Below are positions 1 to 8,993 of a stretch of DNA of 64,000 nt, piece by piece. The notes under the pieces were generated by a model. The model was given only the letters and a program-made list of their open reading frames with translations, was not told the origin of the DNA and searched no databases. Position numbers and translations under genes: made by a program. The stretch is from assembly GCA_035758825.1 (NCBI GenBank), contig DASTWA010000008.1, positions 279,437-343,436 on the forward strand, given 5' to 3'. Each line of letters opens with the position of its first letter. Within the stretch, counting starts at the first letter, position 1. The stretch comes from JARIHD01 sp035758825 (GTDB lineage Bacteria; Patescibacteriota; Saccharimonadia; Saccharimonadales; UBA4665).

Positions 1-74
1 TTTTCCGCTGGAACGTCGAAGCCTACCACTTCGACCGGCAGAAGGCGCGGATCGGGAGGAAAAACTTCGTTCAT
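1..74 (-). CDS. 5' end of an unidentified CDS (runs off the window)
   Basis: An ATG at 74 opens a frame that stays open to the window edge; 24 residues are visible, beginning MNEVFPPDPR and rich in Pro and Val. The start lies only four bases past the mnmA stop codon, so this is probably the next gene of the same transcript. Too little is present to assign a family. Confidence 0.55.
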   Translation of the reverse strand, partial: MNEVFPPDPRLLPVEVVGFDVPAE

Positions 75-78
75 GGCG

Positions 79-1125
79 CTACACTACAATGCCGCCGCCC
101 ACGACGCGTTCGCCTTCGTACATGACGGCAGACTGCCCGGGTGTCACCGCCCGGACTTCGTCATTAAGCGTAATTTGCCATCTGTCATTATCCAATTTAC
201 GGATACCGGTAACGCCGGCCAGATCGGCACGATAACGGGTGCGTAGCCGGTAGCTGCCCCCTTCTGCTGGTTCGCCATTAATCCAGTGCGGAGCCGTCAA
301 GGCGAACGATTGGCTCCAGAGACGGCCATCCTGCAAGTCGTTGGTCACATATACCTCATTTTTGGACATATCTTTGCCTACCACATAGTACGGCAATCCG
401 CCGCCGACATGCAGGCCATGGCGCTGCCCAATGGTATAAAACAGTGCGCCGTCATGTTCGCCAATAACGCTTCCGTGCTGGTCAATTATGCCGCCCGGCT
501 CCGTACGGACAAATTGCTGCAGGAATTCCTTAATGCCAACCTTGCCAACAAAACAAATTCCCTGGCTGTCCTTCTTTTCGGCGGTCGCTAGGCCAAACTT
601 CTTGGCAATCTCGCGGACCTGGGGCTTTTTGTATTCGCCGATGGGCATAAGGCTATGGCGCAGGGCGTCTTCGGTAACACGGTACAAAAAATAACTTTGA
701 TCTTTGTTGCTGTCCAGTCCCGTCAGCAGCGTACCATCCTTGATGCGGGCGTAGTGGCCGGTAGCAATCAGGTCTGCCCCATCCTCCAAGGCGGCCTCAA
801 GGAAAAGTTTAAATTTAACTTCCTGGTTGCACATAACGTCAGGGTTGGGAGTTAGCCCAGCCTTATAGCTGTCGATCATATAGTCGACGACCTTGTGCCG
901 GTATTCTTTTTCGAAGTCGTACATCTTGAATGGGATGCCAAGTTGCACGGCTACCCGCTTGGCGTCCTGGTAGTCCTCTTTCCAGGGGCAAACAAAGCCC
1001 GGCAAATCCTGGCTCCAATTCTTCATGTACACGCCGATGACTTCGTATCCCTGTTCCTTGAGCAACGCTGCCGTAACAGAACTGTCGACGCCGCCGGACA
1101 TGCCGACATACACCTTTTTTGACAT
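79..1125 (-). CDS. mnmA: tRNA-specific 2-thiouridylase MnmA
   Basis: MnmA adenylates and then thiolates U34 of tRNA Lys, Glu and Gln, using sulfur passed on by a cysteine desulfurase. The PP-loop GMSGGVDSS is at residues 8-16. The catalytic cysteine pair is visible in NPDVMCNQEVKF (about residue 100) and QGICFVG (about residue 190), and TGHYARI and YTIGQRHGL are also family signatures. Length (348 aa) is normal and the start MSKKVYVGMSGG places the PP-loop correctly. The likely sulfur donor, a cysteine desulfurase, is encoded about 12 kb away at 13291-14436 on the same strand. The assignment is firm. Confidence 0.96.
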   Translation of the reverse strand: MSKKVYVGMSGGVDSSVTAALLKEQGYEVIGVYMKNWSQDLPGFVCPWKEDYQDAKRVAVQLGIPFKMYDFEKEYRHKVVDYMIDSYKAGLTPNPDVMCNQEVKFKLFLEAALEDGADLIATGHYARIKDGTLLTGLDSNKDQSYFLYRVTEDALRHSLMPIGEYKKPQVREIAKKFGLATAEKKDSQGICFVGKVGIKEFLQQFVRTEPGGIIDQHGSVIGEHDGALFYTIGQRHGLHVGGGLPYYVVGKDMSKNEVYVTNDLQDGRLWSQSFALTAPHWINGEPAEGGSYRLRTRYRADLAGVTGIRKLDNDRWQITLNDEVRAVTPGQSAVMYEGERVVGGGIVV

Positions 1126-1166
1126 ATCTCACCTATGTTAGCAAATTTTCGCCTCAAGGGCCACTA

Positions 1167-2066
1167 CTAATCACGGCGCTCCAGATGCTTGCGCAGTGTC
1201 GCCAGCTCAAAACGTTGGCCCAACCAAAAACTGACAAAAATTAGCGGGATGCTCGCCGCTGCCGGCAGCCAAAGGACCTTGGTCTGGACATTAGGAGCAC
1301 TTTCTGGATTGGTCTCACGATCAGCACTGGACGTAACCGCACCATTGGCAGTCGCCACCAACTGGAGGAACGCGGATAACCCATTTTTGTCGGTAGCCTT
1401 GACCGTCACCCGATAAATACCAGCGCTGGTATAAACATGGCTAAGGTCAAGTGTGCCAGTAAACTGAGAACTCATCAGGCCGGGTGACGAACCGTCACCC
1501 CAATCCACACTGATAGCGTAGGGGTTGGCGCCACCGCTTAAGACAACCGGCCAGATTAATCGCTGACCCGGATTTGCTCCGCGAGCTGCATAATTACTTG
1601 TTAGCGACAACAACGACGTACCGAATGGATTAAATTGCGCATCTATAAAGGTCGCCTTAACAATATTCGAGTCCGGACCACCCTGATCAAGCGAGTCAAA
1701 CATCTTGGCGACAAGATCGTTCTGCCCCGAGAACAAATCAGCCTGGAGCGAATAGCTGCCCTTCTCGCAGAGCACCGATCCCACAAAAACATTATTCGCG
1801 AACAGCTTGACCAGCAGACCCGAGGTACAGAGACCATTGACTGTCACCGGAATAGTCGTAAAGGACTGCCCGTCGCGGGGCGTCGTAATTGTCGGGGCGG
1901 TAGATGGCGGCTTGCTTGGTATTTTTCCTTCGACACCGATCGCTCCCTCTTGAGGATTTTCGTCAGTCGCAGCGTGGGCTTCTGCGCTCATGATTAATGC
2001 CACACCCGTGCAAATCAGTCCGCTGAGGACAATAAGCCGGCAGATGTGCAGACATCGTCGTAGCAT
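1167..2066 (-). CDS. Secreted PKD-domain protein with C-terminal membrane anchor
   Basis: The 299-residue protein opens with a signal peptide (hydrophobic stretch about residues 10-30, ending near AEAHA). It has a beta-rich middle and a PKD/Ig-like repeat around residues 175-240 (SVDWGDGSSPG ... LSHVYTSAGIYRVTVKA, the classic WGDG and YxxAGxYxVxVxA pattern). A single membrane helix near the C terminus (about 268-285) is followed by a basic tail, so the bulk should be displayed outside the cell. It is the last gene of the surface operon and starts two bases after the stop of the DUF916-like gene. The ligand is unknown. Confidence 0.75.
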   Translation of the reverse strand: MLRRCLHICRLIVLSGLICTGVALIMSAEAHAATDENPQEGAIGVEGKIPSKPPSTAPTITTPRDGQSFTTIPVTVNGLCTSGLLVKLFANNVFVGSVLCEKGSYSLQADLFSGQNDLVAKMFDSLDQGGPDSNIVKATFIDAQFNPFGTSLLSLTSNYAARGANPGQRLIWPVVLSGGANPYAISVDWGDGSSPGLMSSQFTGTLDLSHVYTSAGIYRVTVKATDKNGLSAFLQLVATANGAVTSSADRETNPESAPNVQTKVLWLPAAASIPLIFVSFWLGQRFELATLRKHLERRD

Positions 2067-2068
2067 AT

Positions 2069-3100
2069 TTAGCGCCTATATCGGCGGCGTCCGCCGCCAA
2101 ATGCGCGGCGGATGAGCCAAACCAATAACACGATAACAATTACGAGGCCCAAAAATCCGACGATTGACCACCATGGCAAATACCAAAAGCTGGTCGATGC
2201 CACGATTTGTTGCGTGTTGTTGCCATTAAGACCATAAAACAATGCAATCTGGGCAGTATACCGGCCAGGAAGCAGACCCGGATCATCGCAAACGTTCTGC
2301 TTGGCACTCTGGCTGTTGGGATCTTGGCTATTCAGAACACTGGTCTTGATGCAGGTTTGGATACGCCGGGTCTGGCCGATAAGGACTAATTGACGCTTGG
2401 GGTTGGCGTCCTGGACCTCGACCGCCGTACGGCCGAACATGTCCTTGATGACCATACTACCACTGGGCTGTTCGGCGACATTGCCATTGTTTTGCAAACG
2501 GTAGGCAAATTCTTTAGGGGAGCCGAAAAACATGCCCTTAAAGGTACCGTCAGTCTGTTCGGCATTGGAATGCCAAGTGCCAAATTGTTTGAGGATCAGC
2601 TGTTCTTTGGCTTCGCCTGGGACGGTCACAAACACCAGGCTTGCCGTGGCTGCAGAAATGTTAACCTTTTGCTTAGTTTCCGGGTTTACGGCAGTGTACT
2701 CGATGGCGCTGTAGTAGCTTCCGGCCCCTTGGTTGGCTGGGATGGCGACACTAATTGGCACATTAGCCGACTTGCCAGCGGCAATTTTTACTTCGGACGG
2801 CAGCTTAATGAACGGCTTAAGCGACCAAGGCGTTTCGGACGCAGTGTCGTCCAGCTGCAGGGCGGGAGCGCCAGTTTCATCCTGGGCACCGAAGTCAATC
2901 ACCCGCATATTGACCTGCAGATCCTGTGTCAGGCTCAAATTACTGATATACAACGTGTCGCTAATCGTCTTGCCGGGCTGCACCGAGTAGTCTTTACGCG
3001 GTGATATCCCCAAGCCGTTTGACGCCGCGCTCACAGATACCGTAGCAATAAGCGTGGTTGCCGCAATAAGCAGGGCCACAACGCGCGCTAATCTTTTCAT
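2069..3100 (-). CDS. DUF916-like (WxL-interacting type) surface protein
   Basis: This exported protein resembles the DUF916/WxLIP class: signal peptide, then an Ig-like domain starting GLGISPRKDYSVQPGKT that continues with DTLYISNLS and a second Ig-like strand set, and finally one C-terminal membrane helix (WWSIVGFLGLVIVIVLLVWL) with a strongly basic tail. I chose the ATG at 3100 (MKRLARVV) over the longer frame at 3127 because GAGGGG sits just upstream and the signal peptide then begins at once; the product is 343 aa. In Firmicutes such proteins are encoded beside WxL proteins and bind peptidoglycan and partner surface proteins. Here the three upstream genes may be the partners. Confidence 0.7.
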   Translation of the reverse strand: MKRLARVVALLIAATTLIATVSVSAASNGLGISPRKDYSVQPGKTISDTLYISNLSLTQDLQVNMRVIDFGAQDETGAPALQLDDTASETPWSLKPFIKLPSEVKIAAGKSANVPISVAIPANQGAGSYYSAIEYTAVNPETKQKVNISAATASLVFVTVPGEAKEQLILKQFGTWHSNAEQTDGTFKGMFFGSPKEFAYRLQNNGNVAEQPSGSMVIKDMFGRTAVEVQDANPKRQLVLIGQTRRIQTCIKTSVLNSQDPNSQSAKQNVCDDPGLLPGRYTAQIALFYGLNGNNTQQIVASTSFWYLPWWSIVGFLGLVIVIVLLVWLIRRAFGGGRRRYRR

Positions 3101-3150
3101 AATCCCCTCTTCATAAGTCTTGGACATAACCTTTAGCTTTTAGTTTACCA

Positions 3151-4236
3151 TCAAAAGGTAGCTGTACAAATATAAGTTAGCGTCGCTGTATACACACCTG
3201 GTGCCTGTCCGGGTGGAATATTTGCGATATAGCTGACCGTGAGCTTCCGTGTATCTGTTGCATCATCGCTTACCGCAACCGTGTCACCGCTTTCGAACGC
3301 ATACCGGTTCGGTATATTGTACTTAGGCGCCGGTGCGACAATACCTTCGCCGTTAGGATCCTCACCGACATCGGGGTTGCTGTTATCGCGCAGATTAATG
3401 CCGAACTGGGCATTGCCCGGAGCACTGACCGTCGGGTTCGCCAATGCAGGGATAATATTGTTACCCGATGTCAACGTGGTGCCATACATGCCAATCACCA
3501 AGCCAAAATCGGCATTTGTCGCTACCATCATCTGAGAGCTCCCGCTGGAAACTTGGCTCGTCGTAAGCGTACCCAGATCCACAAGGTTACCTTCGGCAGT
3601 CGCACAGTCACCGGTTATCACCACGCCAACACAAAACTTAAGATATGGCGGTACCTCGCCGCTCACTTGCACACCTTGTGTGGTCGAATTTACTACGGAT
3701 CCAAAATCAATATAGTTACCAGTGGCATCAGTACTCCCATGAGTGGTAATTCGTACGTAAAACGTTCCGACAGAGCCAGTAGGATTTTGAATATTGTCGA
3801 ATACATACGACGAGGGGTTTACCGTAGGCGGCAGCGAAGGTGCGCGCGTAAGGATGATTCTGTTAGTCTGTGCTGTCAGCACGAAATAGCCGCCTTCACC
3901 CACCTGCTGCGTTAAGACAGCGCTCGAGGCGTTCATGCCGTCCGGCGCCTCACAGGCCACTTCTATAAGAGGGCTTTTGCAGTATTCAAACATCAGCGAA
4001 CCGACAGGAACGCCCGTGGCCCTATATGAGAACTTAAAAGTATGTCGCGTTACGGCGCCAGCAGTAACATCGCCTACAGTAAGACTTCTGCTTTGCAACT
4101 GTAAGGCGTCAACACGCCCGATCATACCCAATGACAACAAGACGGCGACAACACATAATAGGACGGCAGCCGCAGCAGCACGGATTCGCAAAAGAGATAT
4201 CCCACCCTTCATGCCACTATTGTACGTGACCTTCAT
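3151..4236 (-). CDS. Exported beta-rich surface protein, WxL-like family member 1
   Basis: 361 residues with an N-terminal signal segment (about residues 17-44, ending near GRVDAL) and no C-terminal helix, so it is secreted or held by a partner. The body is beta-rich. The region around residues 270-300 (APGNAQFGINLRDNSNPDVG) and the closing strand GVYTATLTYICTATF are shared in pattern with the two genes upstream, so the three form a diverged tandem family. The ending resembles the last strand of WxL domains (GxYxATxTxxL), but the double WxL motif is absent. A second Met at residue 9 is an alternative start; neither has a strong ribosome-binding site. Confidence 0.6.
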   Translation of the reverse strand: MKVTYNSGMKGGISLLRIRAAAAAVLLCVVAVLLSLGMIGRVDALQLQSRSLTVGDVTAGAVTRHTFKFSYRATGVPVGSLMFEYCKSPLIEVACEAPDGMNASSAVLTQQVGEGGYFVLTAQTNRIILTRAPSLPPTVNPSSYVFDNIQNPTGSVGTFYVRITTHGSTDATGNYIDFGSVVNSTTQGVQVSGEVPPYLKFCVGVVITGDCATAEGNLVDLGTLTTSQVSSGSSQMMVATNADFGLVIGMYGTTLTSGNNIIPALANPTVSAPGNAQFGINLRDNSNPDVGEDPNGEGIVAPAPKYNIPNRYAFESGDTVAVSDDATDTRKLTVSYIANIPPGQAPGVYTATLTYICTATF

Positions 4237-4241
4237 GCGAA

Positions 4242-5411
4242 TTAGTAGGTTGGTACGGCGAGATAGGAGATGGTCGTGGTATAAATACCCGGAGGCGTAG
4301 TAGTCGAGATATTACCAAGATAGCGAACCGAACCGGTATCACAGGTAACAGTACCTGCCGCCGAAGCAATCTGAGCGGGCGCGGTTACGCTTGCAGTGCT
4401 AAAAGCAAACTTAGTAGTACCTGCCGACAGTACGCCATTGGCTTGGTTATAGGGTGAGGTAGATGCTAGGTTCGTGAAGCTGTGGTTAGTGTCTCCCGAA
4501 TCAATACCCAGGCCGAACTGCGAAGTGCCCGGAGCACTGGCGGTAGCGGTCGTACCGATAGCCGAAATAGTGTTCGAGCCGTTCTTTAGGGTATCGCCTG
4601 AATAGTAAATGACCGTCCCGCCGTTGGCATTGGTACTTAACCGAAAATACGAGTGCGCGTCGTATGCTTGCGTGAAGTCCAGAACACCATCAGATGGGCT
4701 ACCGAGAGGAAGGTTGGCGTTAGTAAGGGCCACGCATGATGCGGTTGGTGCAGTAAAAGTAGACCCGACTGAAAAGTTTAACGTTTCTTGGACCTTAGCC
4801 GTGATGTCGATCTGGTCGGCAGTTGCATTAGCTACCGTTCCCTGATCAACACTAGTCGTCCAGGCAGTATCTGAGAACGTCGTAATACGAACGAAAAATG
4901 ACGTGTTGTCAGTGGTAGGGTTTTTGATGTAGTCGGTCGCACCGCCGGAACCAGTACCGAATGCAAAATTTACGGTATTGATGGCCGCAGCAGTATGCGT
5001 AATACGGATACGGCTGGCCGTTGGGGCGTTACCGGCAGTGCCAAGAGACCATCCGGTTGCGCTTGTACCGCCAATCGTTGTTACTGTCGAAGCGTCCAGA
5101 CCGGTCGGAGCGGTACATGTAGTGCCTGGAAGGGGTGTCGTACAGTATTGGAATTCGATTGATCCGACGCTCGCGCCACTCGTAGTGAAGTCGAAGGTGT
5201 GCTTAGTCTTGGCACCGTTGGTACCGCTTAACGCTGCGCCGGTGGTAATGTTGCCGTTTGCAGAGCTTGATAAAGTCATTTTGCGGCTAGTAATCTGCGC
5301 TGCATCTGCGTGCCCCAGAAGGAAGACATCGGCAACCGCCCACAGCCCAAAGAGAGCAAGTGCCATTGTCAAAAGGCTGCCGCGGCGCACGAATCCCTTT
5401 ATGTGGTTCAT
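4242..5411 (-). CDS. Exported beta-rich surface protein, WxL-like family member 2
   Basis: 389 residues. The signal peptide occupies about residues 13-38 (LLTMALALFGLWAVADVFLL, cleavage probably after GHADA). The remainder is Thr/Ser/Gly/Ala-rich and beta-predicted. It carries the family features SAPGTSQFGLGIDSGD (about residue 300) and a final strand PPGIYTTTISYLAVPTY. Paired cysteines (EFQYCTTPLPGTTC, matched by FEYCKSPLIEVAC in the next gene) suggest a conserved disulfide loop. The gap to the following gene is six bases, so they are co-transcribed. Function is unknown; a cell-wall-associated structural or adhesive role is inferred only from secretion and the DUF916-like neighbour. Confidence 0.6.
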   Translation of the reverse strand: MNHIKGFVRRGSLLTMALALFGLWAVADVFLLGHADAAQITSRKMTLSSSANGNITTGAALSGTNGAKTKHTFDFTTSGASVGSIEFQYCTTPLPGTTCTAPTGLDASTVTTIGGTSATGWSLGTAGNAPTASRIRITHTAAAINTVNFAFGTGSGGATDYIKNPTTDNTSFFVRITTFSDTAWTTSVDQGTVANATADQIDITAKVQETLNFSVGSTFTAPTASCVALTNANLPLGSPSDGVLDFTQAYDAHSYFRLSTNANGGTVIYYSGDTLKNGSNTISAIGTTATASAPGTSQFGLGIDSGDTNHSFTNLASTSPYNQANGVLSAGTTKFAFSTASVTAPAQIASAAGTVTCDTGSVRYLGNISTTTPPGIYTTTISYLAVPTY

Positions 5412-5523
5412 TCTCGGTATATCCTATTTTTCTTTTAAACAGTTCTGGATATTAATTTATCATTAAACATAAGCGGTATGCAACATCCGGCACAGTAAGT
5501 TATCCACAGCCGCGGCCGTCGTA

Positions 5524-6288
5524 CTAAAAAGTAGGGATAACTTGCAGGTCTAAATGGCCGCCGTACTGACCCGAAGGTGTAGAACGGGCGACGTTGGCAA
5601 TAATAGACAAGGCGTAGTTTGTTTGGCCGCTACTCTTCGGACTCATGGCGATAGTATCGCCGTCTACAAACTTAAAGAGATTACTGGTATCATAGCCGGC
5701 TATTGCCGTACCGAAGCTATATGTATTGTCAGGCACTTGTGCCGGGTTCGATCCGATATCCGGGTTGCCATTATCCGCCAAGTTCACGCCAAATTGCTCG
5801 GTACCGGGCACTGATGAGGACGGCGTCGAAAGCGCGGCAAGGACATGACCGCTTATCGGATCGGTCGGCGGCGTCCCGTTCAGGCGGACAACGTAGCCGC
5901 TACTCAAATAATTACGGACCGTAAAGCTGGCAGTTACGGCGCCTGTCGCGCTAATATCCAAGTTCCCCATGTCGTAAATCCCTCCATTAACGGCGACTTC
6001 TAATAGCGGGGCATCTGTGGTATTAAAGCCGCCCTGGAACTGGTAGTTGGCACTCGCAGCGTTGCCGACTGTCATTTCTCCGGCTGACTGCTTGGCTTTG
6101 TAGTTCGCCGAACCTGCATCCAGCTCGCCTCCTGTGCCAAAGAATGACTCCTCGACTTTGTAATTTGCCGATGAAGATTGCGCATAAGCGATCGGACCAG
6201 CCCATATGACCAGTGCCAATAAACTAGCTCCCACAAAAGAGAGGTCCCTACGCCATCGCATGCCTATATTGTGCTTCAAAATGGGCAT
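5524..6288 (-). CDS. Exported beta-rich surface protein, WxL-like family member 3
   Basis: 254 residues and first gene of the surface operon. A signal peptide ends near IAYA-QSSSANYKV. Three SANYK/SANYQ motifs follow (SSANYKVEESF, SANYKAKQSAGE, SANYQFQGGF), a pattern common in exported proteins of Patescibacteria. The C-terminal half shares PGTEQFGVNLADNGNPDIGS and GHLDLQVIPTF with the two downstream genes. An internal Met at residue 10 (MRWRRDL, position 6261) could be the true start, since the signal peptide begins there. The next gene starts after about 110 bases. Confidence 0.6.
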   Translation of the reverse strand: MPILKHNIGMRWRRDLSFVGASLLALVIWAGPIAYAQSSSANYKVEESFFGTGGELDAGSANYKAKQSAGEMTVGNAASANYQFQGGFNTTDAPLLEVAVNGGIYDMGNLDISATGAVTASFTVRNYLSSGYVVRLNGTPPTDPISGHVLAALSTPSSSVPGTEQFGVNLADNGNPDIGSNPAQVPDNTYSFGTAIAGYDTSNLFKFVDGDTIAMSPKSSGQTNYALSIIANVARSTPSGQYGGHLDLQVIPTF

Positions 6289-6343
6289 AATGACAAACTG
6301 TTTACGTTTTTACGTTTGCTTTTAGTATTATATGTATTAGCAT

Positions 6344-7381
6344 ATGGATCCATCTAAGTTACAGTCCGACTCTGAGAACGACGTACACTCTCTGGAGGGT
6401 ACCGACACCGTCATGGAAGACGACAAAAAGACCGTCAAGAACACTGAGGGGCAGGCTGCTGACGGCCTGGGGGCTGTTAATGCCGTCAGCGGCACAAGTG
6501 ACGACAAGTCGCCTGACATGCAATCGGCCAGGCCCCCATTCTTTAAGCGTCTCTGGCAAAAATTTAATATCTATCTACTTTTATTCGTACTAGTTATTGT
6601 TATCGCTGTTGGCATTAGTATCGTCATGTTCATAAAAAACAAAAGCTCGACGACGGGCTCCAAAGACGTCATCGATACCCAAAGTCTGTCAGAAGAGGCG
6701 CTTAGACAGCTCGCCAATACTAACGTAAATGTAGGAAGCTCTAAGCAGGTGCTCAATATCGAATCAAATTCCATTTTCGGCGGTGCCGTGCTAGTACGCA
6801 GCGACCTGGAGGTGGCCGGGACCGTCAAGGTCGGCCGTGAATTGCAATTGCCCGGTATTTCGGTCACAGGTGGAAGCCGGTTCACCGATCTGCAGGCCGA
6901 CAGTATTGCAATTGGCGGCAGTGCGACAGTTAATGGCGTGCTGACAGCCAGCAAAGGCCTCAGCGTAAACGGCAATAGTACCTTTGCGGGCACCGTATCG
7001 GCTGCTCAAGTCTCGACTAATACGCTGCTGCTGAATGGAGAGTTGACCCTGACTCGGCACATTAATGCCGGCGGCCCAACGCCAGGCCTTGACCGGGGTA
7101 CGGCCCTGGGCGCAGGCGGTACGGCCTCTGTCAGCGGGTCGGACACTTCCGGATCGATCACCATCAACATCGGTAGTGGGCCAGGCGCCGGCTGCTTTGC
7201 GACCGTTACTTTTACGGCAAGGTATAATAACACCCCGCATGTCATTGTTACGCCTATCGGCAGCGGTGGTGCTGCGCTTACCTACTACATAAACCGCAGC
7301 ACCACCCAGTTTAGTATCTGCACAACCAACCCGGCGCCAAACGGCCAGACCTTTGGATTCGATTACATCGTTGTAGGTTAG
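6344..7381 (+). CDS. Membrane-anchored beta-helix/tail-fibre-like surface protein
   Basis: 345 residues on the plus strand, divergent from the surface operon. The N-terminal ~70 residues are acidic and hydrophilic (cytoplasmic). One membrane helix lies at about 77-99 (YLLLFVLVIVIAVGISIVMF). An extracellular section follows with short repeats of the type GxxxVxGxLxxxxxLxVxGxxxFxGxV (VNGVLTASKGLSVNGNSTF), as in bactofilin-like or phage-fibre beta-solenoids. The last ~90 residues (VIVTPIGSGGAA ... FGFDYIVVG) look like a compact fibre-tip domain. The type II topology puts the fibre outside. The stop codon overlaps the atpC stop by four bases in a convergent arrangement. Confidence 0.65.
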   Translation: MDPSKLQSDSENDVHSLEGTDTVMEDDKKTVKNTEGQAADGLGAVNAVSGTSDDKSPDMQSARPPFFKRLWQKFNIYLLLFVLVIVIAVGISIVMFIKNKSSTTGSKDVIDTQSLSEEALRQLANTNVNVGSSKQVLNIESNSIFGGAVLVRSDLEVAGTVKVGRELQLPGISVTGGSRFTDLQADSIAIGGSATVNGVLTASKGLSVNGNSTFAGTVSAAQVSTNTLLLNGELTLTRHINAGGPTPGLDRGTALGAGGTASVSGSDTSGSITINIGSGPGAGCFATVTFTARYNNTPHVIVTPIGSGGAALTYYINRSTTQFSICTTNPAPNGQTFGFDYIVVG

Positions 7382-7692
7382 ATGTCCAAGAAAACCGTTA
7401 CCTGATCAGCCTTAACATGCATTAGGCCGCCCGAAATTCGGATTCGTTGGTCACCTCGGAACGTACGTATGACCAGCTCGCAGGAAATAAGGAGGGTCAT
7501 AAAATTGTGATGCTTGGGCAGGATGTCAAAGGGGCCGGTAGCGTTCTGGGCCGAGATACTGTCGCCCTCATCGTCATAATAGACCTTGAACGGCGAGTAG
7601 ACCTTTATATGCATCGTCGGCTTGGCGTCCCCGCCATGCTCTTTTTTTGCCTCTTCGATGATCTTTGCTGAATCTGTCTTCTCCTCGATCAT
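7378..7692 (-). CDS. atpC: F1-type ATPase epsilon subunit
   Basis: 104 residues, the length of an epsilon N-terminal beta-sandwich plus a short C-terminal segment; the usual second helix of the C-terminal hairpin is missing. Visible signatures include KVYSPFKVYYDDEGDSISAQNATGPFDILPKHHNF, which corresponds to the canonical start ... vsa.n..Gefgilp.H. (quoted here across two neighbouring stretches), and RIRISGGLMHVKADQVTVF. It is last in the operon and overlaps atpD by ATGA, indicating coupled translation. Confidence 0.85.
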   Translation of the reverse strand: MIEEKTDSAKIIEEAKKEHGGDAKPTMHIKVYSPFKVYYDDEGDSISAQNATGPFDILPKHHNFMTLLISCELVIRTFRGDQRIRISGGLMHVKADQVTVFLDI

Positions 7693-8993
7693 ACGATAAT
7701 CTCTTCGACGCCCTTCAGCATGTCATCACGTCGGACAAACTCACCCTTTCGGCCGTTCAGCTCTTCCATGACAAACATATCCTGCGAGAAGTAGTTGATA
7801 AGTTTCTTGGCTTTGGCGTAATCAGTACGGTCGGCCGGCGACAGTTCGTTTTCGCCGATAATGGCGATGATTGGCTTGAGCTGCTCATACTTTTGCAACA
7901 GCGCCTGTACCTGGACACTCAACAGATAATGACGCTCGCCGACAATTTCGGGTGTAAGTAACGAAGAAGTAGTATGCAAGAGGTCGACTGCCGGGCGGAT
8001 CCCCTGCTCGGCAACGGCGCGGCTCAGGATAATTACTGAGTCAAGCTCGTGCTGGATAGTCTGCACGGCAGGATCACTAATATCATCGGCAGGCACATAA
8101 ATGGTCTGCACAGCCGTAATAGAACCCTTCTCGGTCGAGCTTAGGCGGTCCTGCAGCATCTTGACGTCAGAAAAGATTGTTGGCTCGTAGCCACCCTCCG
8201 ATGGAACCTGGCCCAACATCGTCGAGACTTCATTCTTGGCCTGGATATAACGGTACATATTGTCGGCAAAGAACAGGATGCTCTTTTTTTGCTCATCGCG
8301 GAAATATTCCGCCAGCGTAACCGAAGACAAGGCGATAAGGGAGCGCCGGACTGGATTTTCGTTCATCTGGGCAAAGAACATACAGGTGCTCTTTAGGAGG
8401 TCGGCGTCCCGCAGGGTCTCGTATAGCTCGTGGCCTTCGCGGATACGCTCGCCAATACCGGTGAAGAAGCTGAGGCCCGAGCCGCTCATGGCGATGTTGT
8501 GGATCATCTCCATGGTGAGCACTGTCTTGCCCACACCTGCACCGCCGACGATGCCAATTTTTCGGCCCTTTACAAAAGGCGCGAAAAAGTCGAGCACCTT
8601 GATGCCGGTCTCTAGTATTTCCGGCGCAACGGCGCCAAATCCATCGCCTCGGGGTGGCATCTGAAAAATGTTCCTGGTGCCGTCTTTGGTGCCCACGATT
8701 GGTTCTTTTCCATCCAGAGGGAGGCCGGTCGCGTCCATCACCCGGCCGATCAGTTCGTCGCCGACAGGAATTTCGATACTCTTGCCGGTCCGCTTGACCT
8801 TCATCCCCTTTTGGATGCGCCGGTCAGAATTGATGTTAAGGCACATGGCGACGCCACCGGTCTGCATGCTGTCGACTAGCAATGGCGTTTCGAGGTCTTC
8901 CACTGCGATGACTTCGTGGATGTCAGGATAGTCATCGTCAAATGCCACCAATACAATTAGGTCCTTCACGGCGCGTACGATACCTTGGTTCAT
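7689..8993 (-). CDS. atpD: F1-type ATPase beta subunit (divergent)
   Basis: 434 residues, somewhat shorter than the usual ~460. The Walker A motif GGAGVGKT is intact at about residue 155, and the catalytic glutamate is retained in GIGERIREGHELY. Two otherwise near-invariant stretches are altered: DPLDSTSR appears as DLLHTTSS, and the DELSEED lever reads ENELSPAD. The enzyme should still bind and hydrolyse ATP, but mechanical coupling may differ. It overlaps both neighbours by four bases. The beta identity is firm; what the complex does is not (see findings). Confidence 0.93.
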   Translation of the reverse strand: MNQGIVRAVKDLIVLVAFDDDYPDIHEVIAVEDLETPLLVDSMQTGGVAMCLNINSDRRIQKGMKVKRTGKSIEIPVGDELIGRVMDATGLPLDGKEPIVGTKDGTRNIFQMPPRGDGFGAVAPEILETGIKVLDFFAPFVKGRKIGIVGGAGVGKTVLTMEMIHNIAMSGSGLSFFTGIGERIREGHELYETLRDADLLKSTCMFFAQMNENPVRRSLIALSSVTLAEYFRDEQKKSILFFADNMYRYIQAKNEVSTMLGQVPSEGGYEPTIFSDVKMLQDRLSSTEKGSITAVQTIYVPADDISDPAVQTIQHELDSVIILSRAVAEQGIRPAVDLLHTTSSLLTPEIVGERHYLLSVQVQALLQKYEQLKPIIAIIGENELSPADRTDYAKAKKLINYFSQDMFVMEELNGRKGEFVRRDDMLKGVEEIIV

